Positions 30,404 to 40,837 are shown, counted from the first letter of the stretch. The stretch: DNA of 64,000 nt from Opitutaceae bacterium (GCA_028688225.1 JAQTYQ010000017.1:17939-81938); one strand, 5' to 3'. Notes: generated by a model not told the origin, from the sequence alone. Numbers and translations are program-made.

Positions 30404-32052
30404 GCAACAATGGGTAGTGGAAACACGACGGCAACGCGAGTGCCTTTACCGGGCGCCGAAGCGACCCTCAATTCGGCCCCGAGTTCACGGGCGCGCTCGG
30501 CCAGATTGTTTAGCCCCCGGCCGCCGTCCTTGCGGGCCTCCGGGTCGAAGCCCTCGCCGTCGTCTTCGATGATAAACTCCGCCCGCCCATCCCGGCGTTG
30601 CAGGGCCAGATGCACATGCGCGGCTTTGCCGTGGCGGAGTGCGTTGCTCACGGCCTCGCGGGCGATCTGCAGGGCGTGGGCCCGCTGTTCCAGGGTCAGG
30701 TTCGCGGCCGTCGGCTCGTCGATGGCGATGGTCGCCCGCACCGGGTGCACCGCTTGCATGAAGCCGATCAGCCGTTCGGCGGCGTGCGCAAAGGTCTGCG
30801 TTTTCAGCGCCTCCGGCTCGAGCCCGGTGATGAAGTTCCGCAAATCCCGGATGGTTTCATTTAACACCATGCGCGTCTGATCCAGCCGGGTCTCGGCCTC
30901 CGCCGGGTCGCGGCGGAGTTGTTCGCGGATGACGGCCAGCCCCAGGCCGGCCGCATAGAGCGACTGGATCACCCCATCGTGCATGTCGCGGCCCAGGCGC
31001 GCCTGCTCTTCGAGCGTACGCCGCAGGGCCGCTTCGCTCTGGCGCAGTGCGGCTTCAGCGCGCTTGCGTTCCTCCACCTCGTGCAACAGGTCGGTTTTCT
31101 GGCTGAAGGCCGATTCGATCAGCTGGGCGACGCGTCCCAATTCAGTCCGGTCCCGCTCCTTGAGCAGAAGCTGGATGGGAGCGGTGTCGCCTTGGGCGAG
31201 GCTGGCGCTGATCTGGTCCAGCGGCCCCAGCACCCAGCGTTGCAGGCTCAGGCCCAGCGAGAAGATTACCAGCAGACCGAAGCACACGAAAACCCGGGCC
31301 TCAAAAGTATCGGCTTTGAACACCTGCTCCAGTTCGGGGTTACGGTAGTCAAGATACAGCATGCCCACCGTTCGGCCCCGCCAGTCGGCGAGCGGTCGCA
31401 GCAGATGGATGCTGCCGTCCTCGGGCTCGGCTGGCGTCGGGCGGGCGGAGGTGGAAAGCGTCACTTTGCTTTCGGTCAGCTGGGCCAGCAGATTGATCTG
31501 GACGTCGTCCCACAGCCGGGCGGCGATGAACCACCCCCGGGCCGGCGTCGTGCGGGTGGTGTCAGCCGAGGGCTGAATGGGTGCGCCCCGCACTTCGATC
31601 ACGCCTTCGGCGCACGCGGTGAAAAAATGCATGAAGGGCGTGTCGGCCGCCAGCGCCAGCAATTCAGCGGACGGCACCGGCGGCTGCGCCAGTCCGGGGT
31701 CGGAGAGGCGATTGACGGCGTGCACCACGCGGCCGTCGGGCGCCAGCACCCAGACGGCGTGGGCATTGAGGTTGGTCAGGCTGGCGTCGATGTTCACGCC
31801 CGCCCAGGCGGCATCGGGCCGGGTCAGGAAATTCACCATCTCGTCCCACTGCGAGTAATCGTTGGTGAACTGCCGCAGGGACACGCCGGTGAGGTCGATC
31901 CATCGTTCCAGCAGCCCGATCCGGTCCTGCCGCGTATCCGCGAGCACCCGTTCCGATTGCTGTGATTCGAGGCGGCGCAGCACCAGCAGTGACACCAGGA
32001 AGGCGAGCAGCAACAGGCCCAGCATCAGGGCGAAACGTAATTTAATGCTCAT
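30400..32052 (-). CDS. Membrane histidine kinase, CHASE4-like sensor with HisKA_3 core
   Basis: The protein has 550 residues. One helix at about 8-26, a periplasmic domain to about 255 with DYSQWDEMVNFL and the LDYRN end (CHASE4-like), a second helix at about 262-283, a HAMP-like linker, a coiled coil, then the HisKA_3 block EEQARLGRDMHDGVIQSLYAAGL with the phospho-His, and an HATPase with REAVSNALRHG, IEDDGEGFDP and GGRGLNNLAERA. This is the NarX/LiaS kinase class that pairs with NarL-type regulators. The signal sensed is unknown. Confidence 0.92.
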   Translation of the reverse strand: MSIKLRFALMLGLLLLAFLVSLLVLRRLESQQSERVLADTRQDRIGLLERWIDLTGVSLRQFTNDYSQWDEMVNFLTRPDAAWAGVNIDASLTNLNAHAVWVLAPDGRVVHAVNRLSDPGLAQPPVPSAELLALAADTPFMHFFTACAEGVIEVRGAPIQPSADTTRTTPARGWFIAARLWDDVQINLLAQLTESKVTLSTSARPTPAEPEDGSIHLLRPLADWRGRTVGMLYLDYRNPELEQVFKADTFEARVFVCFGLLVIFSLGLSLQRWVLGPLDQISASLAQGDTAPIQLLLKERDRTELGRVAQLIESAFSQKTDLLHEVEERKRAEAALRQSEAALRRTLEEQARLGRDMHDGVIQSLYAAGLGLAVIREQLRRDPAEAETRLDQTRMVLNETIRDLRNFITGLEPEALKTQTFAHAAERLIGFMQAVHPVRATIAIDEPTAANLTLEQRAHALQIAREAVSNALRHGKAAHVHLALQRRDGRAEFIIEDDGEGFDPEARKDGGRGLNNLAERARELGAELRVASAPGKGTRVAVVFPLPIVA

Positions 32053-32167
32053 GCACAGGGCGGTGAAAGTCGGGAATCTGACGCCGTTGGCGGGGAGTGA
32101 GGAATTCGACCTTGACTCACCAACTGGCGTCTGTGTCTGTAACCCCCTTACCGTTTTTTCTTATCTC

Positions 32168-32425
32168 ATGGCCAACACAAAATCCGCCATCAAGAACGCC
32201 CGCAAGGCCACGAAGCGCATGGTGCGCAACCAAGCGATCAAAACGCGCCTGAAGACGCTCGCGAAACAACTCCAGGCGGCGGCAAAATCGGACGGCGCGG
32301 CGGCCAAGAGCGCGGCCATCGCGTATGTCGCGGCCGTCGACAAGGCCGTCCGTAGCGGCGTCATTCACGCCAATGCCGCGGCCCGGGTGAAGTCGCACGC
32401 CTCGAAATTCGTTTTCGCCAAGTAA
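32168..32425 (+). CDS. rpsT: 30S ribosomal protein S20
   Basis: The protein has 85 residues and is highly basic: MANTKSAIKNARKATKRMVR at the start and AARVKSHASKFVFAK at the end. It binds 16S rRNA in the body of the small subunit. It is transcribed divergently from the histidine kinase and ended by a strong intrinsic terminator, so it is probably a single-gene unit. Confidence 0.97.
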   Translation: MANTKSAIKNARKATKRMVRNQAIKTRLKTLAKQLQAAAKSDGAAAKSAAIAYVAAVDKAVRSGVIHANAAARVKSHASKFVFAK

Positions 32426-32447
32426 GCGCCATTGCCGCTGCATTTTC

Positions 32448-32484
32448 AACCCCCGCCGGCGTGCGCCGCGGGGGTTTGTTTTTT
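32448..32484 (+). terminator. Rho-independent terminator of rpsT
   Basis: The stem AACCCCCG (32448-32455) pairs with CGGGGGTT (32469-32476), with additional GC pairs inside the loop, followed by TGTTTTTT to 32484. It starts 22 bp after the rpsT stop codon. Confidence 0.88.
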
Positions 32485-32555
32485 GCCGGTCGGGGCGGCG
32501 CCGCCTGCATGCAGGGTTGAAGCCCGGCAGATGATCTGCCCAAGTTCTCTTCGGC

Positions 32556-35459
32556 ATGCCGCCCGCCCCGCCCACGTGTGAACTCCGCCTTTTCCGTCGC
32601 GCCGAAACCGCGTGGAGCCAGGTGGTGCGACCGTGGCTGACGGCGCCGCCCGGCCAACTAACGCGCCGCTATGTCGTGGTGCCCACCCGCGGCCAGTCGC
32701 ATGCGCTGAAGCAGCGCTGCCTCGTCGAGGGCGTGCCGCTGCTGGGCGTGGAGTTCCTCACGCCCGGGCTCGCCCGGCAAAAATGGCTGGCGCTGGCGCG
32801 TCCCGACCCGCCTGCGCTCGGGCGCGAGCTGCTCTTGCTCGGCCTGCGCATCCTGGTGGAAGCCCGGCTGGCGGTCCTGCGCCCCGAGGAGGCGGCCTGG
32901 GGGTTCTGGAAAAGCCTGCAAAGCGACCTCGCACGCGCCTTGGACGAGTTCGAGGCCCTGTTGCAGGCGGGATTTGGCGCCGAACATTTTCCGGTGCCGC
33001 AGCTGCGGGAAATCTTCACCGCGCTGACGGCCTGGACCGAATCGCTCGGCTTTGGCCTGGCGTCCCGCCAGAGCGAGGCGGCCGCGCTCGCCCCGGTGGC
33101 GCCGGCCGCGCCTTGCGCGGGGGACGCGCTGTTGATTTACGGCCTATCGGCGGAGATGTGGGAGGAGTTTTTCCCCGTGGCGGCGTTCGCCCGTCGCGGC
33201 GGCGATCTCACCGTGGTGCTGCCCGAGCCCGAGCTGCGCGGCGCCCGGGCGCTCGATGAAGGCTGGATCGAGCTGTGGGAGGCGCTGCTGGGAGTCGAGG
33301 CGCAAACCCTCGATGCGTCCGAACCCGCCTCCCGCGGCGAGGTCGCGGCCCTCTGGACGGGCGATGAAGGTGGCTCGGCGGAAAACGCCCGCGTGCTGGT
33401 GGGCCGCACCCGGGCCGATGAAATGGCGTTGCTGGCCGATGAACTCGCGCGCCTGCTGGCGGCCGGGGCGGAAAACATCGCCGTGATTTTTCCACGGGCA
33501 GATGCCGCGCATCTCCGTCTCGCGCGCCTGCTGGCCGCCCGCCGCCTGCCGTTTGCCGATCTGCTGGCGGGTGCCGGGCCGCCGGCGGTGGACGGACAGC
33601 TGCAGCGCGCCCTGCTGGCGTTCTACGCCCGGGGGGCACGGCTGGAGGAACTGCTGGAACTTTGGCCCCGGTTGCGGGCGCTCAATTTCGTGCAGCAGCC
33701 GCTGCGGGCGGTGCGGCCGGTCTGCGAACGGTTGTTCGATGATTTGCAGACCCACGCGCTGGCGGCCTACCCGGAAAAGCTTGCCGCGGGGGAAGGGCCG
33801 GCGTGGCGCGAGGTCGCCCGCGTGGCCGGGCTTTTGCTGCCGCCCTGGCCGGAGGAACTGACCCTGGCCGACGCGCTCGGGCGATTTGAAACAGTCGGCG
33901 CCCGTTTCAACCTTCCGCTCCCGCCCGGTTGGCCCGCGCTCGCGGCTTTCGCCGCCCGGGAAACCCGGCTGCTGCCAGCGCGCGTCGTCTTGGCCACGCT
34001 CGATGCCTTCCTGCCGGCGGCGGGTCCGGTGGTCGCGGCGCCCGGGCGCGAAGGATTTGCCCCCGTCACCCTGACGACCCGGCGCCGCGCCGCGGGGGTG
34101 GCGTGGTCGCATGTCGTTTTTGCCGAGAGCAACGCCGGGGTCTGGCCCGAACGCATGGAATCGAGCTGCTGGCTGCCTGACGATCAGCGCCGGGTCCTCA
34201 ACGAAACACGGCGGTTCTCGCTCGGCCTTTTCACCGATGATGATCGCGCGGCGCTGGCCCGGACGGCCCTTGCCGCGATTGCAGGCGACACCCGGGAGCA
34301 GGTGATTTTCACCGCCGCGCTCTTCGAAGAGGACGAGCCGGAGTTGCGTCTGGCGCCCAACGCCTGGCTGGAGCGGGTGCTGATCGCGCAGAACCGCCCG
34401 GGAAGCGGATCCGGCGGTCTGGAGGAGGTATTTTCCAGCCTTGCCCGGACGGCCCCTGCCGGATCTGCGGCCGGCCCGGCCCCGAAAATCGAGGCTTGGG
34501 AGACCATCTGGCATCAGCGGCGGGATCCGGCCATGCCGTTCAACGACTATTTTTTGTCGGGACCGCCTGCCGTCACCCGGCCGGCGCGACTGGCGGCCCG
34601 GCTCATCGAACGGGGGGTGCAGGATCCGGCCGGGCTGTGGTTCGAGGCGGTGCTGGGAATCCGGCGCGTCGACTGGAATCCCCTCATGCGCGCGCGGAAA
34701 AAGTCGCTGGGCCAGTTTGCCCACCGGCTGCTCGCCCAGACGTTGTCCGGACCGCCGGTTGAGGGCGTTTTCATGCGCCAGCCCGCGCCGGCGGAGGCGC
34801 GGAGCAGGCTCACGGGAATCCTGGCGGTGCTGCGCGCCCAATGGCCCCGGGACCGCTACTGGGATTCATTCCACGCGGAATTGGGTGAGCTCGCCGGCCG
34901 GCTGCTCGAAAAGGTGTTCGGGCTCGAGGCAGGGCCGTTGGTGGCCATCGAGATGCCGTTGCCCCGGGAGGCGACGGTGCCGTGCGGGGGAGGGGAACGT
35001 CTGGCGGTGCAGGGCCGGATGGATCTGGTGCTCCTCGACCGCCCGGGGTGGGCCGGGGCGCAGGTGGCCATTGTCGATTTCAAGACCGGAGAGGATCCCG
35101 GACTGTCCGCCACGCGCATGGCACGCGGCGCCTCGCTGCAACTGGGGATTTATCTGGCGGCCGTCGAATCGCTCGGCGTCGCCGGCGGGCGCGTCTGGAT
35201 GCTCAAGCCTGAAGCCAACGGCGACACGTCGCTCGGCTTGGAGGAGCTTCCGTCCGCCCTGGCGGCGCTGGAGCAGATCGGCCGGCATCTGACGACGGGT
35301 TGTTACGGCGCGCTGACGCCGGACCGCACCGAATACACCCATGGTTTTGACTGGCCCCTGGCCTGCACCCCGGTGCGCCACGCGGTGCTGGCGCAGAAAT
35401 TTGCGCGGACGTTCGGCCGGGCCGGGCCCGCCTTCAGCGAGGAGACCGCCGATGAGTAA
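32556..35459 (+). CDS. AddB-like helicase/nuclease subunit (PD-(D/E)XK)
   Basis: The protein has 967 residues. The C-terminal 220 residues hold a RecB-type nuclease: RLAVQGRMDLVLLDR, then VAIVDFKTGEDP with the catalytic Asp and Lys, and the QLGIYL block. The N-terminal half resembles an inactivated UvrD-like helicase with VVPTRGQSHALKQR in place of a true Walker A. It overlaps the AddA-like gene by 8 bp. Together they would form an AddAB-type double-strand-break resection enzyme. The four-cysteine iron-sulfur pattern of Bacillus AddB is not seen. Confidence 0.82.
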   Translation: MPPAPPTCELRLFRRAETAWSQVVRPWLTAPPGQLTRRYVVVPTRGQSHALKQRCLVEGVPLLGVEFLTPGLARQKWLALARPDPPALGRELLLLGLRILVEARLAVLRPEEAAWGFWKSLQSDLARALDEFEALLQAGFGAEHFPVPQLREIFTALTAWTESLGFGLASRQSEAAALAPVAPAAPCAGDALLIYGLSAEMWEEFFPVAAFARRGGDLTVVLPEPELRGARALDEGWIELWEALLGVEAQTLDASEPASRGEVAALWTGDEGGSAENARVLVGRTRADEMALLADELARLLAAGAENIAVIFPRADAAHLRLARLLAARRLPFADLLAGAGPPAVDGQLQRALLAFYARGARLEELLELWPRLRALNFVQQPLRAVRPVCERLFDDLQTHALAAYPEKLAAGEGPAWREVARVAGLLLPPWPEELTLADALGRFETVGARFNLPLPPGWPALAAFAARETRLLPARVVLATLDAFLPAAGPVVAAPGREGFAPVTLTTRRRAAGVAWSHVVFAESNAGVWPERMESSCWLPDDQRRVLNETRRFSLGLFTDDDRAALARTALAAIAGDTREQVIFTAALFEEDEPELRLAPNAWLERVLIAQNRPGSGSGGLEEVFSSLARTAPAGSAAGPAPKIEAWETIWHQRRDPAMPFNDYFLSGPPAVTRPARLAARLIERGVQDPAGLWFEAVLGIRRVDWNPLMRARKKSLGQFAHRLLAQTLSGPPVEGVFMRQPAPAEARSRLTGILAVLRAQWPRDRYWDSFHAELGELAGRLLEKVFGLEAGPLVAIEMPLPREATVPCGGGERLAVQGRMDLVLLDRPGWAGAQVAIVDFKTGEDPGLSATRMARGASLQLGIYLAAVESLGVAGGRVWMLKPEANGDTSLGLEELPSALAALEQIGRHLTTGCYGALTPDRTEYTHGFDWPLACTPVRHAVLAQKFARTFGRAGPAFSEETADE

Positions 35460-38400
35460 GCTATTGCCGGACCAGCGGGCCCGTGACCGTTTCCGTGACG
35501 AATGGGAACGGAATTTCGCCGTCAGCGCCAACGCCGGCTCCGGCAAGACCACGGCCATTTCCGAGCGGCTGGCGGCCATCGCGCTCGCGCCGGGCGGGGA
35601 GGAGCTGCTGCGCAAAACCGCGGTGGTCACCTTCACCCGGAAGGCGGCGGTGCAGATCGGCCAGCGGGCGCGCCAGGTGCTGCTGCGCCGGCTCACCGAG
35701 GAACCGGGGTCGCAGCCTGGTCGCGGCGGATTGGCGCCGCTGGATCATCTCGAACGCGCGTTTTTTGGCACCATCCACAGCTTTTGCCTGCTGCTCGCCC
35801 AGCGCCATGGGCAGACGCTGGGCATCAACCTCAATCCGGCGGTGGTCGCGGAAAACGATGATGCCCTCTGGGAGGAATTTCTGGAGCAGGACCCCATGCA
35901 GTTCAACGGTCTGGGGTCCGCGCCGGTGGACGCTTTTTTGCGTCACGCGCCGCTCGACTCCATCTTTGATCTCGCGCGCCGGCTCGACGCGCCCGCCGCC
36001 CGGCGGTTCCTGCAGCAGGCGGTCGCACCGGATCCCCCGGAGCCGGACCCGCGCGCATGGGAGGATATGCAGAAGGCCTCGACGCGCCCGGGCAAAGGCG
36101 CGGCGGCGCTCGAGCGCAACCGGGCGGCGGCGGCACGATGGCTGCAGCGGTTCCGCGAGGAGAAGACTTTTCTGCCCCTGGCGGAACCCGAGGGCAGGGC
36201 GGCCGGAATCGAGGAGCTCTATGCCCGCTTCTTTGCCCCGCTCAAAGCCTGGCTGGCCGGAGCCGGGGCGGTGCTGGCGGCGGAGCTGGCGCTCCGCTAT
36301 CGCGCGTGGCGCTTCAATCGCGGGGTGCAGACCTACGCCGATCAGATCGAAGCAGCGCTCGCCGTGCTGCAGAACGAGGCGATGCTGGAAAAGGTCCGCG
36401 CCGAGGACTGGCGGATCATCCTCGACGAGGCGCAGGACACGGATGCACAGCAATTCGCAGTGCTGGTCGAGATTGCCCGGCCCCCGGGAGCGCGGCTGGG
36501 AACCTGGCCCGAAGGCGGCGGACCAGGCCCCCGCCCGGGACACTTCTGCCTCGTGGGAGACGGCCAGCAGGCGATCTACGGCGACCGGGCGGACATTCGG
36601 AATTTCCAAAGGCAGCTTGAGGCGTTCGCGCGGGGTGACGGAGGCGAATTGCTGATGTTTGACGTCACCTTCCGCACGCCCCACCGGGTGATCGCCGAGC
36701 TCAATGCCACGCTGCCTGAAGCCTTCAGCGCTGCACGGGAGCACAACCTCGGTCTGCCTCCCGCGGAGGGGGCGCCGGCCCCCCTGCTGCAGGTGCCCTA
36801 TGAGGCATTGGTGGCGGGTCCGGAAAACGTGGACGGATGCGTCGGCCGGCTGCCGCTGGCGCCAGTGGAGGGAAAACTCAAGGTGGAGGCCCAGCTGGCG
36901 GCCGAGGTGCGCCAGATCGCCGCGTTTCTGCGGCAGCACGGTCCGGGCGGCGCCGGAGCGCAAACCTGGGGCGAAATCTGCCTGCTGGCTCCGCGCAACG
37001 ACTGGCTGGTGACGGCGCGCAAGGAGCTCGAGGCGGCGGGGCTCAAGGTGGCGTTGCAGATGCGGCGCAATCGCAACGGCGACAACCCGGCTTATGCGTG
37101 GACCTGCGGCCTGCTGGCGGCGTTATGCGATCCGGACAACACGTTCGAATGGGTGGGCGTGTTGCGCGAGGTGTTCGCCGTGAGTGATGCCGTCATCGCC
37201 GCCGCCCTGCGTGTGGAACAGGGCTTTCATTGGGACGAGCCCGAGCGGCACCCCGAGCCTCTGCGCACCGCCCTGGCCACCCTGAAGCCGTTCGTCGAAC
37301 GCGTCGATGCCGAGGGCGAGCCGCTGGAACGCTTCGCGGCCGACCTGCTCGAAGCGTGCGAACTGGCGGAGAAGGCGCGCCGGATCGATCCCGGCGGCGC
37401 ATTGAACGGGGAACTGGAACGGCTGCAGGCGCAGGCTGCGGAGCTGGGATTGGAGGGCGCCGGGCCGCGCGAGTGGTCGAGGTGCTTGCTGGCCGCTCTC
37501 GACGAGGGCCGGCCGGCCGGCAAACCCAGCGATGACGCACTCAATTTGCTGACCTCCCATTCGGCCAAGGGCCTCGAGTGGCCGGTGGTGATTCCGCTCG
37601 GCTTGTGGCGCAGCATCGGCAAGCCACCCGAGACCGGACTTCGGCTCGTGCCTGACGGGGCGGGGGAGGCACGGGTGTTTTTCGATCGCGACAGCCTGCC
37701 CGAGGCGACCAAACAGGCGCGCGAACGCGAGCGGCGGCGCGAGCTTGTCCGGCTGCTCTATGTCACGCTCACCCGATCACGGCGCGTGCTGGTGCTGCCC
37801 TGGGGTGCCGGGTTTGCGCCAGCCGGGAAGGTGAGTTTTGCCGAACTGTGGGGCGCGTCATTGGAAGCCATCGCACCGTTGCAGATAACGGCAGGGGAGA
37901 AGCAGGACCGGGCGGTCGCGGCGTCGCTCCCGGAGCCGGCCCCGGTGGCGCGCGCCGCCCGCCCGCCGACCACGCTGCCGGCGCGGGTCCTGCCTCATCA
38001 ACTCGCCCATACCTCCGACCGGGAACGGGCCGCACGGCACGAATCCACGCTCGACGAACTGCCGGTCGGAGCAGCGTCGGGCGACGATCCCGTCGATTAC
38101 GGTCTCTGGTGGCACGAAATCATGGAATTTTTCCCCTGGGAAGCCGGCGAAGCGGAGGTGGAGGCCTATCTGACCGCAGCGTTTTTGCGCGCGCACCAGC
38201 TGGGTTGGGGAGCGCGGGCCGAAGGTGAAATCGCGCAGCTGCGCGCCGGCGAATTCTTCCGCCAGCTGCGGTCGACAACGGGCCGGCGGCTGGCGGAGAT
38301 GGCCATTTTTGCGCCGCTGCCCACCGGGGTGTGGATTGACGGCGTGATCGATCTTGTCGTGCACGATGAGGCGGCGGGCATCGTGCGCGTGATCGACTGG

Positions 38401-38583
38401 AAGACCAACCGGCCCCGGCCGGGCGAGGATGCTGCTGCGCTCCTGAAACGCCTGGGTGAAGACTACCGGCCGCAGCTGGCCGCCTATGGCGCCGGGGTGG
38501 GAAAATTTTTCCCCGGCTGCACCATCAGCCTTGAGTTATATGCCAGCGCGGCGGGCGTGGCGTACCGGCTGCCTTTGACCTAA
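35452..38583 (+). CDS. addA: AddA-like UvrD-family helicase/nuclease
   Basis: The protein has 1043 residues from the ATG at 35452. Superfamily 1 helicase motifs: Walker [18 protein letters not shown] (near residue 25), motif Ia [12 protein letters not shown], motif [16 protein letters not shown], motif [18 protein letters not shown], motif [18 protein letters not shown] and [14 protein letters not shown]. The C-terminus has a RecB-type nuclease with [13 protein letters not shown] and [13 protein letters not shown]. The pair processes DNA ends for RecA loading and also degrades foreign linear DNA. It is translationally coupled to the upstream gene. Confidence 0.9.
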   Translation: MSKLLPDQRARDRFRDEWERNFAVSANAGSGKTTAISERLAAIALAPGGEELLRKTAVVTFTRKAAVQIGQRARQVLLRRLTEEPGSQPGRGGLAPLDHLERAFFGTIHSFCLLLAQRHGQTLGINLNPAVVAENDDALWEEFLEQDPMQFNGLGSAPVDAFLRHAPLDSIFDLARRLDAPAARRFLQQAVAPDPPEPDPRAWEDMQKASTRPGKGAAALERNRAAAARWLQRFREEKTFLPLAEPEGRAAGIEELYARFFAPLKAWLAGAGAVLAAELALRYRAWRFNRGVQTYADQIEAALAVLQNEAMLEKVRAEDWRIILDEAQDTDAQQFAVLVEIARPPGARLGTWPEGGGPGPRPGHFCLVGDGQQAIYGDRADIRNFQRQLEAFARGDGGELLMFDVTFRTPHRVIAELNATLPEAFSAAREHNLGLPPAEGAPAPLLQVPYEALVAGPENVDGCVGRLPLAPVEGKLKVEAQLAAEVRQIAAFLRQHGPGGAGAQTWGEICLLAPRNDWLVTARKELEAAGLKVALQMRRNRNGDNPAYAWTCGLLAALCDPDNTFEWVGVLREVFAVSDAVIAAALRVEQGFHWDEPERHPEPLRTALATLKPFVERVDAEGEPLERFAADLLEACELAEKARRIDPGGALNGELERLQAQAAELGLEGAGPREWSRCLLAALDEGRPAGKPSDDALNLLTSHSAKGLEWPVVIPLGLWRSIGKPPETGLRLVPDGAGEARVFFDRDSLPEATKQARERERRRELVRLLYVTLTRSRRVLVLPWGAGFAPAGKVSFAELWGASLEAIAPLQITAGEKQDRAVAASLPEPAPVARAARPPTTLPARVLPHQLAHTSDRERAARHESTLDELPVGAASGDDPVDYGLWWHEIMEFFPWEAGEAEVEAYLTAAFLRAHQLGWGARAEGEIAQLRAGEFFRQLRSTTGRRLAEMAIFAPLPTGVWIDGVIDLVVHDEAAGIVRVIDWKTNRPRPGEDAAALLKRLGEDYRPQLAAYGAGVGKFFPGCTISLELYASAAGVAYRLPLT

Positions 38584-38647
38584 ATTCTGCTTTACAGCCC
38601 CGGGAAACCGCCGCACGGTGCCGGTCTCAAAAATCTCTCTCCTTACC

Positions 38648-38749
38648 ATGGGCAATCTGAAGAAAAAACGCCGGCTGAAGATGAACAAGCACAAGCGCCG
38701 CAAGCGCCTGAGGTCGCACCGCCACCAGAAGCGCACGTGGCAGAAATAG
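38648..38749 (+). CDS. AURKAIP1/COX24 (mS38)-type tiny ribosomal protein
   Basis: This 33-residue ORF begins [20 protein letters not shown] and ends [12 protein letters not shown]; two thirds of it is Lys, Arg or His. The pattern [15 protein letters not shown] matches the AURKAIP1/COX24 domain family, related to mitochondrial mS38 and actinobacterial bS22, which sits on the small ribosomal subunit. It is below normal gene-calling length. A perfect terminator 41 bp downstream supports it as a real transcript end. Confidence 0.85.
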   Translation: MGNLKKKRRLKMNKHKRRKRLRSHRHQKRTWQK

Positions 38750-38790
38750 GCCGCCGTCTTCGTGCGAAGACCTCACGGGAAGCTACCGAA

Positions 38791-38819
38791 CCCGCCGCCA
38801 TCCACGCGGCGGGTTTTTT
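38791..38819 (+). terminator. Rho-independent terminator
   Basis: A perfect 8-bp stem CCCGCCGC (38791-38798) and GCGGCGGG (38806-38813) with a 7-base loop is followed by TTTTTT (38814-38819). It ends the addAB - mS38 transcript. Confidence 0.92.
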
Positions 38820-39192
38820 GTCAGCGCTTTTCAGCGGCCTTCCGGATGGCGATGGACTCTCCCGCAACAAGACCGGCAGGGTAAAGTCCCGGAAGTTCAG
38901 AAAAGGGCGGATCACGCCTCATCGATGACCCCGGCTGAGCACGCCAAAGCAGCAGTGTCGACGTTGCAGCACAGCAACGCAGAAAGCGCCATCAAGAAAA
39001 GGTAAATGGCCTTCAGCGCGGCACTAAGGCACTTTTTTGGTCTTGTCATAAGCGATTCTGTTTGGGAAAACCACAATTCTATTGTTGTAGCTTAGCCAAT
39101 GATTCTCCAGTAGATGCAGCTTCGCTTGCAACCATCCTGAGGTTGCAGCTGCCGGCCACCCTATTTAACGCCTCATAGCTCTTCGTGTCCGT
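38820..39192. other. 373-bp non-coding gap upstream of pilM
   Basis: No convincing gene is seen. The right half, about 39020-39110, is AT-richer than its surroundings and probably holds the pilM promoter; a faint -35/-10 pair is TTGGGA (39062) and TTGTAG (39085) with 17 bp between. The 13-mer TTTGGGAAAACCA at 39061-39073 recurs at 43928-43940. Confidence 0.4.
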
Positions 39193-40239
39193 ATGTTCTC
39201 GTTCTCGAAGAAGACGAAAGGATTTTTCATCGAAATCAACGGCCAGACGGCGTTGATGGCGCGTGCATCTGCCCAGGATGCGCCGCTGGTGATTGAAGAA
39301 ATGCAGGAGGTTGCGGCCGGGGACGATGCGGCCGTGCAGGCGGCGATCAGGCAGTTGATGGGGAAGAAAACCAGTGGGGGCTACGTGCATGCATTCTGCA
39401 GTGTTTACCCGCCACGACGGCTCGTGCGGAGAGTCACCCTTGATCTGAAACGCGTGAAGGAGCCGGGTTATTTCGCGGAAATCTGCAGCCAGCAATTTCG
39501 CGTCGAAGCCGACAAGTGCACCCTGGCCGTGCTCAATTCCGAGGATGGGACCGAATACGACACCGCGAGAGCGACCAGCCAGAAGGAAGTGGTTTTTGTG
39601 GGCGGGCAAAACGATGAATTTCTCGCAGCGCAGGAAAAGCTGTTGGCACTGGAGGTTTTCCCTGAGCGGTTGGAGCTCGGGACCTACGCCACGCTGGGCG
39701 CACTGGTCAACTATCATGCCTTTGCCCAGTTAAAGGCGCCCACGCTCGTGTTGGAGATGGATGCGGAGAACACCCAATCGTTCGTCGTCACGGCCGATGG
39801 GCTTGGTGTCGCCCGGCCGATTCCCCAGGGCCTCGAGGCGATGATTCCGGTCGTGCAGAAGGAGCTCAATCTGAAGGACGAGGAATCGGCCCGGAAGCTT
39901 TTCTATTCGAACACCTTTGATTTTACGAACATGGGCGGGCTCCTCGTCAAGCGACTGGTCAAGGAGCTGCAATCGTTGATTGGTTTCTACGAGGTGCAGA
40001 CCGGACAGTCGATCGGGCAGGTGCTCTGCACCCTGCTGCCGCCGAAACTGACCTGGCTGGGCAACGCCCTGGCCAAGGAATTGGGGGTGAGCGTCCTCAA
40101 GCTCGATCTCCCGGAGTGGCTGAAATCACGCCAGATCACCTTTGCCAGTCCGGCGATCTCGGCCAACCTTGATTCACGCTGGCTGGGTCTGTTCAGCCTG
40201 ATGGCCTTTTACGATGCTGTCGCTACTCAAAAGAAATGA
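39193..40239 (+). CDS. pilM: PilM-like actin-fold protein of type IV pilus assembly
   Basis: The protein has 348 residues and is cytoplasmic, with no signal. The PilM-like order is recognisable: an N-terminal GFFIEINGQTALMARAS strand pair, APTLVLEMDAENTQSFVVTADGLGVARPIP as a second nucleotide-fold segment, and GGLLVKRLVKELQSLIGFYEVQTG. The match is weak in places; identification rests mainly on operon position. PilM recruits PilN to the inner-membrane platform. The gene overlaps pilN by 26 bp. Confidence 0.75.
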   Translation: MFSFSKKTKGFFIEINGQTALMARASAQDAPLVIEEMQEVAAGDDAAVQAAIRQLMGKKTSGGYVHAFCSVYPPRRLVRRVTLDLKRVKEPGYFAEICSQQFRVEADKCTLAVLNSEDGTEYDTARATSQKEVVFVGGQNDEFLAAQEKLLALEVFPERLELGTYATLGALVNYHAFAQLKAPTLVLEMDAENTQSFVVTADGLGVARPIPQGLEAMIPVVQKELNLKDEESARKLFYSNTFDFTNMGGLLVKRLVKELQSLIGFYEVQTGQSIGQVLCTLLPPKLTWLGNALAKELGVSVLKLDLPEWLKSRQITFASPAISANLDSRWLGLFSLMAFYDAVATQKK

Positions 40240-40834
40240 CCAGGCGCAGGGGCCGCTGGTGCCGGCCTGGCACCCGAATTTCCGCGACCATGAACGGCTG
40301 CCGGATACGAAGGTCGTGCGGACGCAGTTTTTCGTCAATTTTGTCTCCATTGCCGCCGCGGCCGGCCTGCTCCTGTATTTCTGCTATCAGGAGTACAGCA
40401 TCCGCAATCTTACCCGCCAGGTGGCCGACTGGCAGGCCCAGATTGACACGAACCGGAAGGCCGGCGATCAGGCGCTCGCATTATCCCGCAAATTTGCCGA
40501 CGAGGAGAAAAAGCTCAACGAGGTGGACGATTTCCTGAAGCAACGGCTGGTGCTCTCCCAATTCCTGTTGCATACCGGGAGCACGCTGCCGCAGGAACTG
40601 GCCTTCGATGCGGTGGACGTGCGCGATACCGGGGTGAGTCTGCGGGGGACCGCCTCCGGCTCGCCGGACGAGGCGAGCGGCCGCACCTCGACCTACATCG
40701 AGGAACTGCGGCAGGACAAGTATTTCAGCGGCATCTTCGAGGATGTGGTGTTGAACAAACTGGAACGCGAACAGCCGAGCGGGCGCCTCATGTTCGATTT
40801 GTTCCTGCGTTTCAAAGGAGCGGCCAAGAAATAA
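40214..40834 (+). CDS. pilN: PilN-like inner-membrane platform protein
   Basis: The protein has 206 residues. A short cytoplasmic start (MLSLLKRNDQAQGPLVPAWHPNFRDHERLPDTKVVRTQ) precedes one membrane helix (residues about 39-56, FFVNFVSIAAAAGLLLYFCY), then a coiled coil and a ferredoxin-like periplasmic domain. This is PilN topology. The cytoplasmic tail should bind PilM. The start lies inside pilM, suggesting coupled translation. Confidence 0.72.
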   Translation: MLSLLKRNDQAQGPLVPAWHPNFRDHERLPDTKVVRTQFFVNFVSIAAAAGLLLYFCYQEYSIRNLTRQVADWQAQIDTNRKAGDQALALSRKFADEEKKLNEVDDFLKQRLVLSQFLLHTGSTLPQELAFDAVDVRDTGVSLRGTASGSPDEASGRTSTYIEELRQDKYFSGIFEDVVLNKLEREQPSGRLMFDLFLRFKGAAKK

Positions 40835-40837
40835 GCC

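Noticed and set aside
33144..34841. 565-codon minus-strand frame over the AddB-like gene
   Set aside because: It is shadow composition (Arg, Gly, Gln rich) opposite a gene with a nuclease motif and translational coupling.
38737..38928. 63-codon frame after the mS38-like gene
   Set aside because: It spans the terminator stem and T-tract and has no protein-like pattern.
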